A program made the position numbers and the translations under genes. Shown here one piece after another: positions 9,405 to 19,338 of a DNA stretch of 64,000 nt (the first letter of the stretch is position 1; every line of letters begins with the position of its first letter). Under the pieces are notes generated by a model that was given only the letters and a program-made list of their open reading frames with translations, was not told the DNA's origin and made no database searches. Origin of the DNA: Streptomyces sp. ATexAB-D23 (lineage in GTDB: Bacteria > Actinomycetota > Actinomycetes > Streptomycetales > Streptomycetaceae); the NCBI RefSeq assembly GCF_000373645.1, contig NZ_KB892013.1:288722-352721 (forward strand). Reading direction: 5' to 3'.

Positions 9405-9423
9405 TTTGTCATCGGATGACAAA
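9405..9423. promoter_or_regulatory. 19-bp palindrome upstream of the mce promoter, likely operator
   Basis: TTTGTCATCGGATGACAAA has perfect 8-base arms around CGG and lies about 35 bases upstream of the candidate -35 box of the mce operon. Its symmetry and AT-rich arms in GC-rich surroundings suggest a dimeric regulator site. The regulator is not identified. Confidence 0.55.
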
Positions 9424-9658
9424 TCGCGGTCCCGATCTTGTGAACAACTGCGCACTCTCATCCGTCGTTGCAGGCCGGGACCCCGCAGCCCAGAGGGGTC
9501 TGCGCCGCGGGGTTCCGGAGGAGGAGCTCCGCCGGTGTGAAGATTCCTGGGGCCGATGCCCTCCTGGACCGGAGACCCGGGCACTGGGGATGCGCCCGGG
9601 TCGCCTCCCGACGGGTGAGCAATCCCCGGACGCGCCGGAGGAGTTGCTGACGGAGGCG

Positions 9659-9687
9659 ACGCTACGGGTGAGTAACCTGCCCCGCAA
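9659..9687 (-). promoter_or_regulatory. Promoter-like element with embedded TAC-N6-GTA operator (copy 1)
   Basis: On the minus strand, TTGCGG (9687-9682), 17 bases and TAGCGT (9664-9659) form a promoter-like pair. The 14-mer TTACTCACCCGTAG (minus strand, 9675-9662) occupies the spacer and touches the -10 box, the classic place for a repressor. The whole arrangement is almost repeated at 14240-14269. It points toward the mce operon, about 370 bases away. Confidence 0.55.
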
Positions 9688-9951
9688 TACCAGGTCATCA
9701 AGTTTTCGCGCGAGAGCGCGAAGCCGTCCGCTCTTTCGCAACAGCTGAGCAGGAAGGCCGGAAAAACTGTCCGCGAGTGATAAGTTCCGCCTCCGGCCGA
9801 CGCATGCCGCGCCGGCGCACGGAGCACCGAGAAGCGCTCGGGACCGGCTCGAATACACAAGTGGGAGGCCGAGTTCCGTATACAGTGCCGGCCGCCGGCC
9901 GTACACAGCTGGCGAGGACGTACGCACGATGTGACAAGAAGGCCGGATCCC

Positions 9952-9965
9952 GTACTCACCCGTGG
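9952..9965 (+). promoter_or_regulatory. Variant TAC-N6-GTA operator (copy 2)
   Basis: GTACTCACCCGTGG on the plus strand keeps the TACTCACCCGT core of the motif at 9662-9675 and 14243-14256 but lacks a clear promoter pair around it. It lies about 230 bases upstream of the secreted protein gene at 10195. It may be a weaker site of the same regulator. Confidence 0.35.
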
Positions 9966-10194
9966 CAGAGATGACCGTCCGGCTCACAGATTCTCATACG
10001 GCGGGATTGTGCCCCGGTGTTTCCCGCCAGTAACCTCACGGCTCGGTGAATGGGATTTCGCCTCGGCACGGCCCGCCGCGAACCCAGCGCCCGCATTCCT
10101 TCATTCCGCGATCAATTCCGCTGCGCACCGAGCATCTCCGGGTTCACCCGGCCGCCTCGACGGCGGCCGACTCCCATCGGAAAAAGGGGAAGAC

Positions 10195-11130
10195 ATGAGA
10201 ACTGGCTCGAACCGGGTACGTGTGGGGCTGCTGGCCTCCTTCACCGCGTTGGCCGCCGTCGCGTCGATGGGTTCGGCCACGGCCGCCACGACACTGAACG
10301 GCAGCTGGGCGCCGTTCAGCCGCTGTCCGGTGGACGCCCCCGCCATGCTGGCCGCGGACGGAGCGTCGGACACCGCCATCTGCGTCTCGTCCCACTCGGC
10401 CAGCGGCTCCATCAAGCTGGGCAACACCGAGGTGCCGGTCGGCGCGAGCGACCTCCAGGTCGGCGTGGTCACCCACCCGGGCGGCCTGTCGACCGTGGTC
10501 TCACCGGCGGAGGGCGCGCTCGTCGCGGACTCCGCGAAGGTACCCGGCGGGCTGCTCGGCCTGATGTGCCCGAGCGACGTCCCCGTGATCACCGGCATCT
10601 GCAACACGCTCAGCGACGTCAGCCTGAACCGGGTGACGGCGACCATCGAATCGGTCAACTCCCCCACCGACTTCCAGCTCGTGGCGGGGACGACCACCGG
10701 CAAGCCGATCCTCACCCTGCCGGTCCGGATCCACCTGGAGAACCCGCTCCTCGGCGACAAGTGCTACATCGGCTCCTCCTCGGACCCGATCCTGCTCAAG
10801 CCGCAGAACCTGACCCAGCCGGCCATCAGCAGCGAGAAGTTCGCCGGCGACGGAACCCTGGACGCGGCCGGCCCGATGAACCGGCTCAACCTCCTGGGCG
10901 CCACCCAGACCGACACGACGTACTCGGTGCCCGGCACCAACGGCTGCGGCCTGCTCGGCGCGCTGAACTGGGCGGTCAACCTGAAGACGGGGCTGCCGTC
11001 GGCCTCGGGCAACAACAACGTCACGCTGGACGACGCCCAGACCTACGTGGCGACGATGAACAAGCCGCGTGACGCCGCGCCCGACGCGGGCAAGCTGCTG
11101 TCGCAGTACTGGCACTCGGCGGCGCGGTAA
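10195..11130 (+). CDS. Secreted protein of unknown function next to the mce operon
   Basis: A 311-residue protein with a Sec signal peptide (residues about 1-30, ending near ATAATT). I choose the ATG at 10195 because a GGGGA site lies 5-6 bases upstream and the signal peptide then starts correctly; the frame stays open further upstream without coding character. The mature part is Thr/Ser/Gly-rich and likely all-beta, with several Cys residues (SRCPVD, TAICVS, GLMCPS, GICNT, DKCYI, NGCGL) suitable for disulfides. Its C-terminal half resembles in layout the end of the protein encoded at 11220-12725. I do not recognise an enzymatic motif. Location between a lipid importer and a sterol-carrier operon suggests a role in extracellular lipid or envelope biology, which is inference. 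Confidence 0.85.
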   Translation: MRTGSNRVRVGLLASFTALAAVASMGSATAATTLNGSWAPFSRCPVDAPAMLAADGASDTAICVSSHSASGSIKLGNTEVPVGASDLQVGVVTHPGGLSTVVSPAEGALVADSAKVPGGLLGLMCPSDVPVITGICNTLSDVSLNRVTATIESVNSPTDFQLVAGTTTGKPILTLPVRIHLENPLLGDKCYIGSSSDPILLKPQNLTQPAISSEKFAGDGTLDAAGPMNRLNLLGATQTDTTYSVPGTNGCGLLGALNWAVNLKTGLPSASGNNNVTLDDAQTYVATMNKPRDAAPDAGKLLSQYWHSAAR

Positions 11131-11150
11131 CCGCTCTCGCGCCCGAAGCC

Positions 11151-11189
11151 CCGAAGGGGCCACTCTCCTCGCGGAGGTGGCCCCTTCGG
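11151..11189. terminator. Strong hairpin terminator
   Basis: Arms CCGAAGGGGCCAC (11151-11163) and GTGGCCCCTTCGG (11177-11189) pair perfectly, and CTCC/GGAG continues the stem inward. It follows the plus-strand gene ending at 11130 and also lies just beyond the end of the minus-strand gene at 11220, so it may serve both. Confidence 0.8.
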
Positions 11190-11219
11190 TGTGTGCCGGG
11201 CCGGACTCACGGAATGCGG

Positions 11220-12725
11220 TCAGGACTTCGAGCCGGGCAGTTCGGGCAGCGGGGGCGGGCAGTACGAGCGGGTGGGATTGCTCGGTATGCAGGTCGGAGC
11301 CTGATTCATGAAGACCCTGTTCCCGGGGCCCGAGAGGGAAGCGGTGAAGAGCGGGTTCAGGTCCTCTCCCCCCGTGCCGCATCCGGTGAAGGGCGGGATG
11401 TCGACCTCACCCTCCAGTACGCCGCCCAGGCCCACGTTCGCGTATGCCGCGCCACCGTTCAGGACCACCTTGAACGGCTTCGACGTCTTGCAGCCGCTGC
11501 CCACGTCCAACGGGGTGCCGTTCACCTTGACGTCGTGGAGGCGCAGGGACTGCTGGAAGTACGCGGTGGAGAACGACACCCGGTTGGGGGCGACGCCGTA
11601 GCTGCCTGTCGAGATGGTGATGGGACCGTTCTCGAAGGAGACCTTCGCGGTCACCGGCTGGAATCCGAAGGTCAGGAAGGTGGATTCGGCATCCGGAAGG
11701 TCGAGGTTCGCGAGCGAGTCGATGCGGGTGTACGGCCCGCCCTGCGCATTCGTCGCCCGGGACGCCACACGCTTGGAGGCGAGGACGCTGATGAGTGCCG
11801 GGTTGTCGGGATCATTGATGATCATGGCCCCGTTCAGCTTGAGTACGTTGGCCAGCCCGAGCGCGTACGCGCAGCTGAAGGTCCCTCCCGTGGGGAGATC
11901 CGTGACAGTGACGGGATCGCCCGGCGGTGGCTGCGGAGCCTCACTCGCGTCCATCTCCCCCTCCGGCGGGTCGACGGGGCACAACTCGGGGTCCTCGTCC
12001 CCGGCGTCCGCCGGCTCCACCGCGATGCCCTGCCGCTCCGTCCTGCCGGAACCACCCGCCGGACCGGTGGACGTCTCGGGGGTCGCGGACGGTTCGGTGC
12101 CGGACCAGTCGGTCACATGCGTGGTCGCGAGATGCCCGCTCTCCCCCTCCTCCAGCCGGCACGTCAGCGTGGCGAGGGCCGGTTCGGTCCCCTCGGCCGC
12201 CGCGGTGGCGGACAACAGCTCGACCGAGAACTCCTCCACGGAGAAGTCGACATCGCCCGAGGACCCGAAGGTCACATAGGGGACCTCACCGGAGTGGACG
12301 AGCGCCACGTCGCCGTCGGCGGGAAGCGGAGTGCTCGCGGCGGTGAGTTCCCAGGGGGCCTCGGCCGACTCGCCGTTCTGAGCGACCTTGACCTTCAGCG
12401 ATGCCCGGCTCACGACGGCCTCGGTGCCCTCCGGCAGCAACTCGGCGAGGTCGGCCCGCGAGAGCGTGAGGGTGAGCGCGACGGGCCCCGGCTGCACGGG
12501 CCGGTCGACCTCACCGGTCGCCGGGACGTCCACCGCGACCTCCACCGCGGCCGCCGCGCTGCCGTCGTCCTCGGTTCCGCAGGCGGCCGCGAGGCCGACG
12601 GGCCCGGGGCTCTCGTCGGCGACCGAGCCTCCCCCGGACAACAGCCCGGCGAGCAGGGCGAGTCCGGCGACGGAGGCGACCCGCACGGATCGCCCCGCAC
12701 GGGTCACAGGTATCTGGGTGTGCAT
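11220..12725 (-). CDS. Large secreted protein with DUF6801-like domain
   Basis: A 501-residue secreted protein. The signal peptide covers about residues 1-36. A first domain (about 45-190) starts with a single Cys (LAAACGTEDDG), contains a 'VDRPVQPGPVALTLTLSRADL' type segment and ends in 'STPLPADGDVALVHSGEVP'; this resembles the DUF6801 all-beta domain of secreted actinobacterial proteins (from memory, not searched). A Pro/Thr/Glu-rich linker of about 70 residues follows. The second Cys-containing domain (about 285-490) is similar in layout to the 10195-11130 product. The C-terminus CPPPLPELPGSKS shows no sortase signal. The ATG at 12725 has GGAGG 11 bases upstream, a somewhat long spacing. 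Function unknown. Confidence 0.82.
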   Translation of the reverse strand: MHTQIPVTRAGRSVRVASVAGLALLAGLLSGGGSVADESPGPVGLAAACGTEDDGSAAAAVEVAVDVPATGEVDRPVQPGPVALTLTLSRADLAELLPEGTEAVVSRASLKVKVAQNGESAEAPWELTAASTPLPADGDVALVHSGEVPYVTFGSSGDVDFSVEEFSVELLSATAAAEGTEPALATLTCRLEEGESGHLATTHVTDWSGTEPSATPETSTGPAGGSGRTERQGIAVEPADAGDEDPELCPVDPPEGEMDASEAPQPPPGDPVTVTDLPTGGTFSCAYALGLANVLKLNGAMIINDPDNPALISVLASKRVASRATNAQGGPYTRIDSLANLDLPDAESTFLTFGFQPVTAKVSFENGPITISTGSYGVAPNRVSFSTAYFQQSLRLHDVKVNGTPLDVGSGCKTSKPFKVVLNGGAAYANVGLGGVLEGEVDIPPFTGCGTGGEDLNPLFTASLSGPGNRVFMNQAPTCIPSNPTRSYCPPPLPELPGSKS

Positions 12726-12806
12726 AGGGGGCCTGTCCTCCAGGGGTGCGATCGGTGGTTCGTACTGCGGTCGCGCCCGGCCGATGGCCGGCCGCGGACC
12801 GATGGC

Positions 12807-13376
<570 letters not shown>

Positions 13377-13421
13377 TCAGGGTCATTGCGCCGCGCCCGC
13401 GACGCCCACAACGAGAAGGCC

Positions 13422-13455
13422 GGGCCGGCCGCGGGGCATCCCCCGCGGCCGGCCC
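13422..13455. terminator. Perfect 15-bp stem terminator
   Basis: Arms GGGCCGGCCGCGGGG (13422-13436) and CCCCGCGGCCGGCCC (13441-13455) surround CATC. It lies 23 bases past the end of the minus-strand gene 13478-14095 and separates it from its paralog, so the two paralogs are probably not one transcript. Confidence 0.75.
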
Positions 13456-13477
13456 GTACCTGGGTACTCCCGGAGCC

Positions 13478-14875
<1,398 letters not shown>

Positions 14876-16090
14876 ATGCCGGGAGTTGCACAGCCCTCGG
14901 AGCTGGGAGAGCCACTGGGACCGCTGCCGCAGGAGTTCGCCGCGATCGTGCGGCCCGAACTCCCGAGCCTCATCAAGGAGATCGGCCTTGAGGTCACACG
15001 CGCCTACCCCGAGTACGCGCGGCTCCTGGACGGTCCCTACGGCCAGGGCATCCGGGTCGGCGTGGAACAGAGCATCTCCGTCTTCGTGGACCAGGTCGCC
15101 GAACCGGCCTCGCCCTCCGCGCTGCGCGACGAGATGTGCCGCAGGTTCGGCAGGTTCGAGGCGTACGAGGGGCGCGGGCTGGACCAGTTACAGGGGGCCT
15201 ACCGGCTGGGCGCCCGGGTCGCGCTGCGCCGGGCGAAGAAGATCGGCAGGCGCTACAACCTCTCCCCCACCATGATGCTGACCTTCGCCGACGCCCTCTT
15301 CTCGTATGTCGACGAACTCGAATCCCTCTCGCGCGAGGGCTACTTGGAGGTCAGGTCGGCATCCGACGACCACACGGACACGCTGCGGCGCAGACTGCTG
15401 CATCTGATCCTCGCCGGCCGGCCGGTGCCCCGCGTCGCCATCGCCGAGCTCAGCGAGCAGACCGGCTGGACCCTGCCGGACGAGGTGACCCTCGTCGCGG
15501 TGCGCCCCGCCCCCGATCTCGACCGGCTCGGGATCGACCGGGACATACTTGTCGACTTCAGCGACCCGCAGCCGCACTTACTGATCCCGGGACCGTTCGA
15601 CGACATGCGAAGACGCATGCTCGAACACGCGCTCCCGGGTGTTCACACGGCCATCGGCCTGACCGTCCCCGCGTCCCTGGCATCGGACTCGATCCGCTGG
15701 GCCCGGCGGGTGCTCGAACTCGTGGACGCCGGTGTCATCGACGACGCGCCGGCCATCCTCTGCGAGGACCATCTCATCACCCTGTGGCTGCTCTCCGACC
15801 CGGTCCTCCTCGACCAGCTCGCGCGCCGCGAACTCGCCCCGATGGCCAACATCAGCGCCAACCGGCGCGAACGGCTCATCGAAACACTGCGGATCTGGCT
15901 CGACACCCGCGGCACCGCCGCCCAGATGGGTGAGCTGCTCGACGTACACCCCCAGACCGTCCGATACCGGATGCGCAATCTGGAATCGATCTTCGGCGAT
16001 CAACTCGTCGATCCGGAGGCCCGGTTCTCGACCGAGACCGTGCTGCGCGCCATGCAGCTGCGCGCCCGCAGCAACGAGACACCCATCTGA
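14876..16090 (+). CDS. PucR/CdaR-type transcriptional regulator with two TTA codons
   Basis: A 404-residue regulator. The N-terminal two thirds form a helical/GGDEF-like ligand or signal domain. The C-terminal PucR-type helix-turn-helix is clear at about residues 335-395 ('ETLRIWLDTRGTAAQMGELL' followed by HPQTVRYRMRNLESIFG). I start at the ATG at 14876, preceded by AAGGGG at 9 bases. Two leucines are encoded by TTA: codon 105 (15188-15190) and codon 235 (15578-15580). TTA is very rare in streptomycetes and makes translation depend on the bldA tRNA, so this regulator is probably active late in development. Position between secreted proteins and the SCP2/dehydrogenase operon makes it a candidate controller of this region. 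Confidence 0.88.
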   Translation: MPGVAQPSELGEPLGPLPQEFAAIVRPELPSLIKEIGLEVTRAYPEYARLLDGPYGQGIRVGVEQSISVFVDQVAEPASPSALRDEMCRRFGRFEAYEGRGLDQLQGAYRLGARVALRRAKKIGRRYNLSPTMMLTFADALFSYVDELESLSREGYLEVRSASDDHTDTLRRRLLHLILAGRPVPRVAIAELSEQTGWTLPDEVTLVAVRPAPDLDRLGIDRDILVDFSDPQPHLLIPGPFDDMRRRMLEHALPGVHTAIGLTVPASLASDSIRWARRVLELVDAGVIDDAPAILCEDHLITLWLLSDPVLLDQLARRELAPMANISANRRERLIETLRIWLDTRGTAAQMGELLDVHPQTVRYRMRNLESIFGDQLVDPEARFSTETVLRAMQLRARSNETPI

Positions 16091-16304
16091 ACAGCGCGAC
16101 GCGGCCTCGATCGGACGAGCACCTCACGCGAAGTCAACCTACCTGCCGGTAAGGGGAAATAGCCGGTCATTCCCAAACGGTTGCCACACGGAGACGTTCT
16201 CAACAAGAAACGCGGAACTGCGTCCCGTTATATGGAGAGGAGCCGGCCGCCCACCAGGCGGCCCGGCACTCGACCTCCTGGCCACCATCGAGAGGGAACC
16301 CCCC

Positions 16305-16568
16305 ATGACCGCCTCGCACTTGCTCGTCCCGGTCCCGATCCCGGACCGCATCGCCGCACTCATCGGCTCCTGCATTCCGGCGCACATCCTCCGGGCGGAG
16401 TTCGACGCCGCCTGCGCCGCGCGCGAGGTCCGCAGGTTCCGGGGTCCCCGGCTCGGCATCGAGGACCAGGCCGACCGCGAGCAGGCCCTCTCCGAGCTGG
16501 CCCGCGCCAACAAGGTCCTCGCCGCACACCACCCCCGCCTGGTGGTGGGCCCCGGCAGCCCCTGGTGA
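16305..16568 (+). CDS. Small conserved-looking protein of unknown function
   Basis: An 87-residue protein beginning MTASHLLVPVP. I use the ATG at 16305, which has AGGGA about 7 bases upstream; the longer open frame reads back into the PucR gene and is not coding there. The central part is rich in Arg, Glu and Ala and probably helical (EFDAACAAREVRRFRG, DREQALSELARANKVL); no membrane segment or signal peptide. It stands alone 214 bases after the PucR gene and 105 bases before the SCP2 gene. I do not recognise the family. Confidence 0.55.
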   Translation: MTASHLLVPVPIPDRIAALIGSCIPAHILRAEFDAACAAREVRRFRGPRLGIEDQADREQALSELARANKVLAAHHPRLVVGPGSPW

Positions 16569-16607
16569 CTCCGTAACCCCGTACCTCGCGCGACGCCCCG
16601 CCGGGCC

Positions 16608-16664
16608 TTGCGAAGGAACCGCCCGGCCCTTACCTTACTCAAAAGTAAGTTTACTCCAGAGTAA
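16608..16664 (+). promoter_or_regulatory. Promoter of SCP2/acyl-CoA dehydrogenase operon with two tandem operators
   Basis: TTGCGA (16608-16613), 17 bases, TACCTT (16631-16636) form the promoter. Two 14-bp sites follow, TTACTCAAAAGTAA (16635-16648) and TTACTCCAGAGTAA (16651-16664), 16 bases apart. Both have the TAC-N6-GTA form seen at 9662-9675 and 14243-14256 and begin TTACTC. They cover the expected start of transcription and run up to the AAGGA ribosome site, a layout for tight repression. This kind of palindrome is reminiscent of TetR-family sites near beta-oxidation genes. Confidence 0.65.
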
Positions 16665-16673
16665 GGAACTGGC

Positions 16674-17147
16674 GTGGCCGACAACAGCACCGGCAGTGTC
16701 ATCGACGAACTGTCAGCCCTCGACTTCGCGGCGGTCTCCCCGCCGGAGTTCGCGCGGATCGTGAAGGGCCTGTCCGCCAGGCAGCTCGGCGAGGCCATGC
16801 ACGGCGAACTGCGCACCCGGGTGCTCGGCGAGGTCTTCGGCCGGATGAAGCAGCAGTTCCGCCCGGAGGCGGCCGGCCGGCTCACCGCGCTGATCCGCTG
16901 GAAGATCACCGGTGACACGGACGTGGTCTACGAGACCTCGATCGCGGAGGGCGCCTGCACCATCAGCGCGGGCCGCTCCGACGCCGAACCGCGTACGACG
17001 CTGGTCATGGCGGACGCGGAGTTCCTCAGGCTGGTCTCCGGCAACGCCAACCCCGTGACGATGTTCATGATGCGCAAGCTGAAGGTGGCCGGTGACGTCG
17101 GCCTGGCCTCGGGCCTGACCCGCTACTTCGACATCCCGAAGGCCTGA
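16674..17147 (+). CDS. SCP2 sterol-carrier domain protein
   Basis: A 157-residue protein with a single SCP2 sterol-binding fold (about residues 45-150): 'LTALIRWKITG', 'CTISAGRSDAEPRTTLVMAD' and a C-terminal GDVGLASGLTRYFDIP. SCP2 proteins bind sterols or acyl-CoAs in a hydrophobic tunnel and hand them to enzymes. The GTG start at 16674 has AAGGA 7 bases upstream. Only 4 bases separate it from the acyl-CoA dehydrogenase gene, so the two should be co-translated. Together they look like a cytoplasmic acceptor and oxidation step for a lipid imported by the mce system, which is inference from context and shared operators. Confidence 0.88.
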   Translation: MADNSTGSVIDELSALDFAAVSPPEFARIVKGLSARQLGEAMHGELRTRVLGEVFGRMKQQFRPEAAGRLTALIRWKITGDTDVVYETSIAEGACTISAGRSDAEPRTTLVMADAEFLRLVSGNANPVTMFMMRKLKVAGDVGLASGLTRYFDIPKA

Positions 17148-17151
17148 GCCG

Positions 17152-18366
17152 ATGAGCTACTTCTCCCTCGCGCTCACCGAGGAACAGCAGGACCTGCGCA
17201 ACTGGGTGCACGGCTTCGCCGCCCAGGTCGTACGCCCGGCGGCCGCCGAGTGGGACGCCCGCGAGGAGACGCCCTGGCCCGTCATCCAGGAGGCCGCCCG
17301 GATCGGCCTCTACGGATTCGAGTCGCTCGCCGACATGTACGGCGACCCGTCGGGGCTCTCCCTCCAGATAGCCAACGAGGAGCTGTTCTGGGGCGACGCC
17401 GGCATCGGCATGGCGTTGTTCGGTACCTCGCTCGCCGTCGCCGGGATCTTCGCCTCCGGCACTCCGGACCAGCTCGCCGAGTGGGTGCCCCAGTGCTACG
17501 GCGACGAGGACGACCCGAAGGTCGCGGCGTTCTGCGTCTCCGAGCCGCAGGCCGGCTCCGACGTCTCCGCGATGACCACGAAGGCCCGTTACGACGAGGC
17601 CAGGGACGAGTGGGTGCTCTCCGGCCAGAAGGCGTGGATCACCAACGGCGGGATCGCCGAGATCCATGTGGTCGTCGCCTCGGTCGACCCCTCGCTCGGC
17701 GCGCGCGGCCAGGCCGCGTTCATCGTGCCGCCCGCCACCAAGGGCCTGGAGGCGAGCCGCACCATCAAGAAGCTCGGCCTGCGCGCCTCGCACACGGCGG
17801 ACGTCTTCCTCGACGACGTGCGGGTGCCGGGGCACTGCCTGCTCGGCGGAAAGGAGAAGCTGGACGCCCGCCTCGCCCGCGCCCGCGAGGGCGGCAACGC
17901 CAAGGGGCAGGCCGCGATGGCCACCTTCGAGGTCAGCCGCCCCACCGTCGGCGCCCAGGCGCTGGGCATCGCCCGCGCCGCGTACGAATACGCGCTGGAG
18001 TACGCCGGACAGCGCGAGGCGTTCGGCCGGACCATCATCGAGAACCAGTCGATCGCGTTCGCCCTGGCCGACCTGCGTACCGAGATCGAGGCCGTACGGC
18101 TGCTGATCTGGCAGGCCGCGTGGATGGCCCGCAACGACCGCACCTTCGACGCCGGCCAGGGCTCCATGTCCAAGCTGCGCGCCGGGGAGCTCGCGGTGGC
18201 CGCGACAGAAAAGGCCGTCCAGATCCTCGGTGGCGCCGGGTACAGCCGGGAGCATCCGGTCGAGCGGATGTACCGGGACGCCAAGATCTACACGATCTTC
18301 GAGGGGACCAGCGAGATCCAGCGCCTGGTCATCGCCCGCGCGATCTCGGGCCGCCACATCCGCTGA
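17152..18366 (+). CDS. Acyl-CoA dehydrogenase
   Basis: A 404-residue FAD-dependent acyl-CoA dehydrogenase of normal length. It oxidises an acyl-CoA thioester at the alpha-beta bond. Diagnostic segments are 'AAFCVSEPQAGSDVSAMTTK' (about residues 122-141, FAD/substrate site), 'GQKAWITNGGIAEIHVV', 'GQREAFGRTIIENQSIAF', 'KAVQILGGAGYSREHPVERM' and 'IYTIFEGTSEIQRLVIA'. The Glu of FEGTSE near residue 385 is the expected catalytic base. It follows the SCP2 gene by 4 bases. The exact substrate (fatty acyl, branched chain or steroid side chain) cannot be read from the sequence. Confidence 0.93.
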   Translation: MSYFSLALTEEQQDLRNWVHGFAAQVVRPAAAEWDAREETPWPVIQEAARIGLYGFESLADMYGDPSGLSLQIANEELFWGDAGIGMALFGTSLAVAGIFASGTPDQLAEWVPQCYGDEDDPKVAAFCVSEPQAGSDVSAMTTKARYDEARDEWVLSGQKAWITNGGIAEIHVVVASVDPSLGARGQAAFIVPPATKGLEASRTIKKLGLRASHTADVFLDDVRVPGHCLLGGKEKLDARLARAREGGNAKGQAAMATFEVSRPTVGAQALGIARAAYEYALEYAGQREAFGRTIIENQSIAFALADLRTEIEAVRLLIWQAAWMARNDRTFDAGQGSMSKLRAGELAVAATEKAVQILGGAGYSREHPVERMYRDAKIYTIFEGTSEIQRLVIARAISGRHIR

Positions 18367-18455
18367 GCCGCGGGGCGGGGGCGACGGGCCGGCGCGGAAC
18401 CGGGCAGACGAGGATGGGCGGGTCCGCCCGCCGCCGTCGCACCCAGGGGAACGCC

Positions 18456-19283
18456 ATGCCCGCCGTCCCGCGCCCGTCCGTCCTCTTCGTCACCGACCTC
18501 GCCTACGAGGCGCGCGGCCGGCGCTACTGCGACGAGGACATCCACCTGACGTCACGGCTGCGCGAGGACTTCGACATCGCGCTCTGCCACCCGCGCGACG
18601 CCGCGGCCCTGCTCGACGGGTTCGACGCCGTCGTCGTACGCAACAGCGGCCCGGTGCTGCACTACCAGGAGGCGTACGACGCGTTCCGCGCGCGGGCCGG
18701 GGAGCTGGGCACCCGGGTCTACAACCCGCTGACCGGCCGCGGGGACATGGCGGGCAAGCAGTACCTCGTCGACCTCAGCCGTGCCGGATACCCGGTGATA
18801 CCCACCGTGGACCGCGCGGCCGACGTGGGGCTGCTGCCCCGGGCCGAGGGCTATGTCATCAAGCCGAAGCTGGGCGCGGACTCGGCCGGGCTGCGCTTCG
18901 TGACGACTCCGGAGCCGGGGCCCGGGGCGGACGGCACCCAGCTGATCCAGCCCCGGATCGACTTCCGCTACGAGGTGTCCTTCTACTTCGTGGACCACGA
19001 CTTCCAGTACGCGCTGCACGCCCCGCACCCGGAGCGGCGGTGGGTGCTGGAGCCGTACGCGGCGAGCGCGCGGGATCTGGCGTTCGCCCGGTCGTTCGTG
19101 GAGTGGAACACGCTCGACCACGGCATCCAGCGCGTCGACGCCTGCCGGACCGCGGACGGCGAGCTGCTGCTGGTCGAACTGGAGGACCTCAACCCGTATC
19201 TCTCGCTGGACCGGGTAACCGCCCCCGTACGCGAGGCTTTCGCCGCCCGGATGACGGCGTCGCTGCGGGATCTGCTGGGCTGA
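18456..19283 (+). CDS. ATP-grasp-like protein of unknown substrate
   Basis: A 275-residue cytoplasmic protein starting at ATG 18456 with AGGGGA 5 bases upstream. The layout is that of small ATP-grasp ligases: an N-terminal Rossmann-like part ('FDAVVVRNSGP'), a central 'EGYVIKPKLGADSAG' segment fitting the nucleotide-binding Lys strand, and a C-terminal 'LLVELEDLNPYLSLD' fitting the acidic metal-binding motif. It would join a carboxylate to an amine or thiol using ATP. Neither neighbour points to a pathway. Moderate certainty for the fold, none for the product. Confidence 0.7.
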   Translation: MPAVPRPSVLFVTDLAYEARGRRYCDEDIHLTSRLREDFDIALCHPRDAAALLDGFDAVVVRNSGPVLHYQEAYDAFRARAGELGTRVYNPLTGRGDMAGKQYLVDLSRAGYPVIPTVDRAADVGLLPRAEGYVIKPKLGADSAGLRFVTTPEPGPGADGTQLIQPRIDFRYEVSFYFVDHDFQYALHAPHPERRWVLEPYAASARDLAFARSFVEWNTLDHGIQRVDACRTADGELLLVELEDLNPYLSLDRVTAPVREAFAARMTASLRDLLG

Positions 19284-19338
19284 CACGTCCGGGCGTTCCC
19301 CGCATGCGGGTGACACAGCGCGATGTGAGGGTGCAAAG

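Larger units (their letters stand above)
9290..10194. other. Long divergent intergenic region between mce operon and secreted protein gene
   Basis: About 900 bases without a convincing gene. The open frames here lack proper codon bias and convincing starts. The region holds the mce promoter and palindrome, a second minus-strand promoter-like element at 9659-9687 with the shared TAC-N6-GTA operator, a degenerate copy of that operator at 9609-9622, and a third copy at 9952-9965. It therefore looks like a control region rather than a missed gene. Confidence 0.6.

Noticed and set aside
9409..9987. Possible small gene in the mce upstream region
   Set aside because: Codon bias is weak, there is no good start, and the stretch contains several regulator-like motifs instead.
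16139..16918. Minus-strand frame opposite the small protein and SCP2 gene
   Set aside because: It spans the SCP2 promoter and operators and is antisense to the SCP2 coding region.
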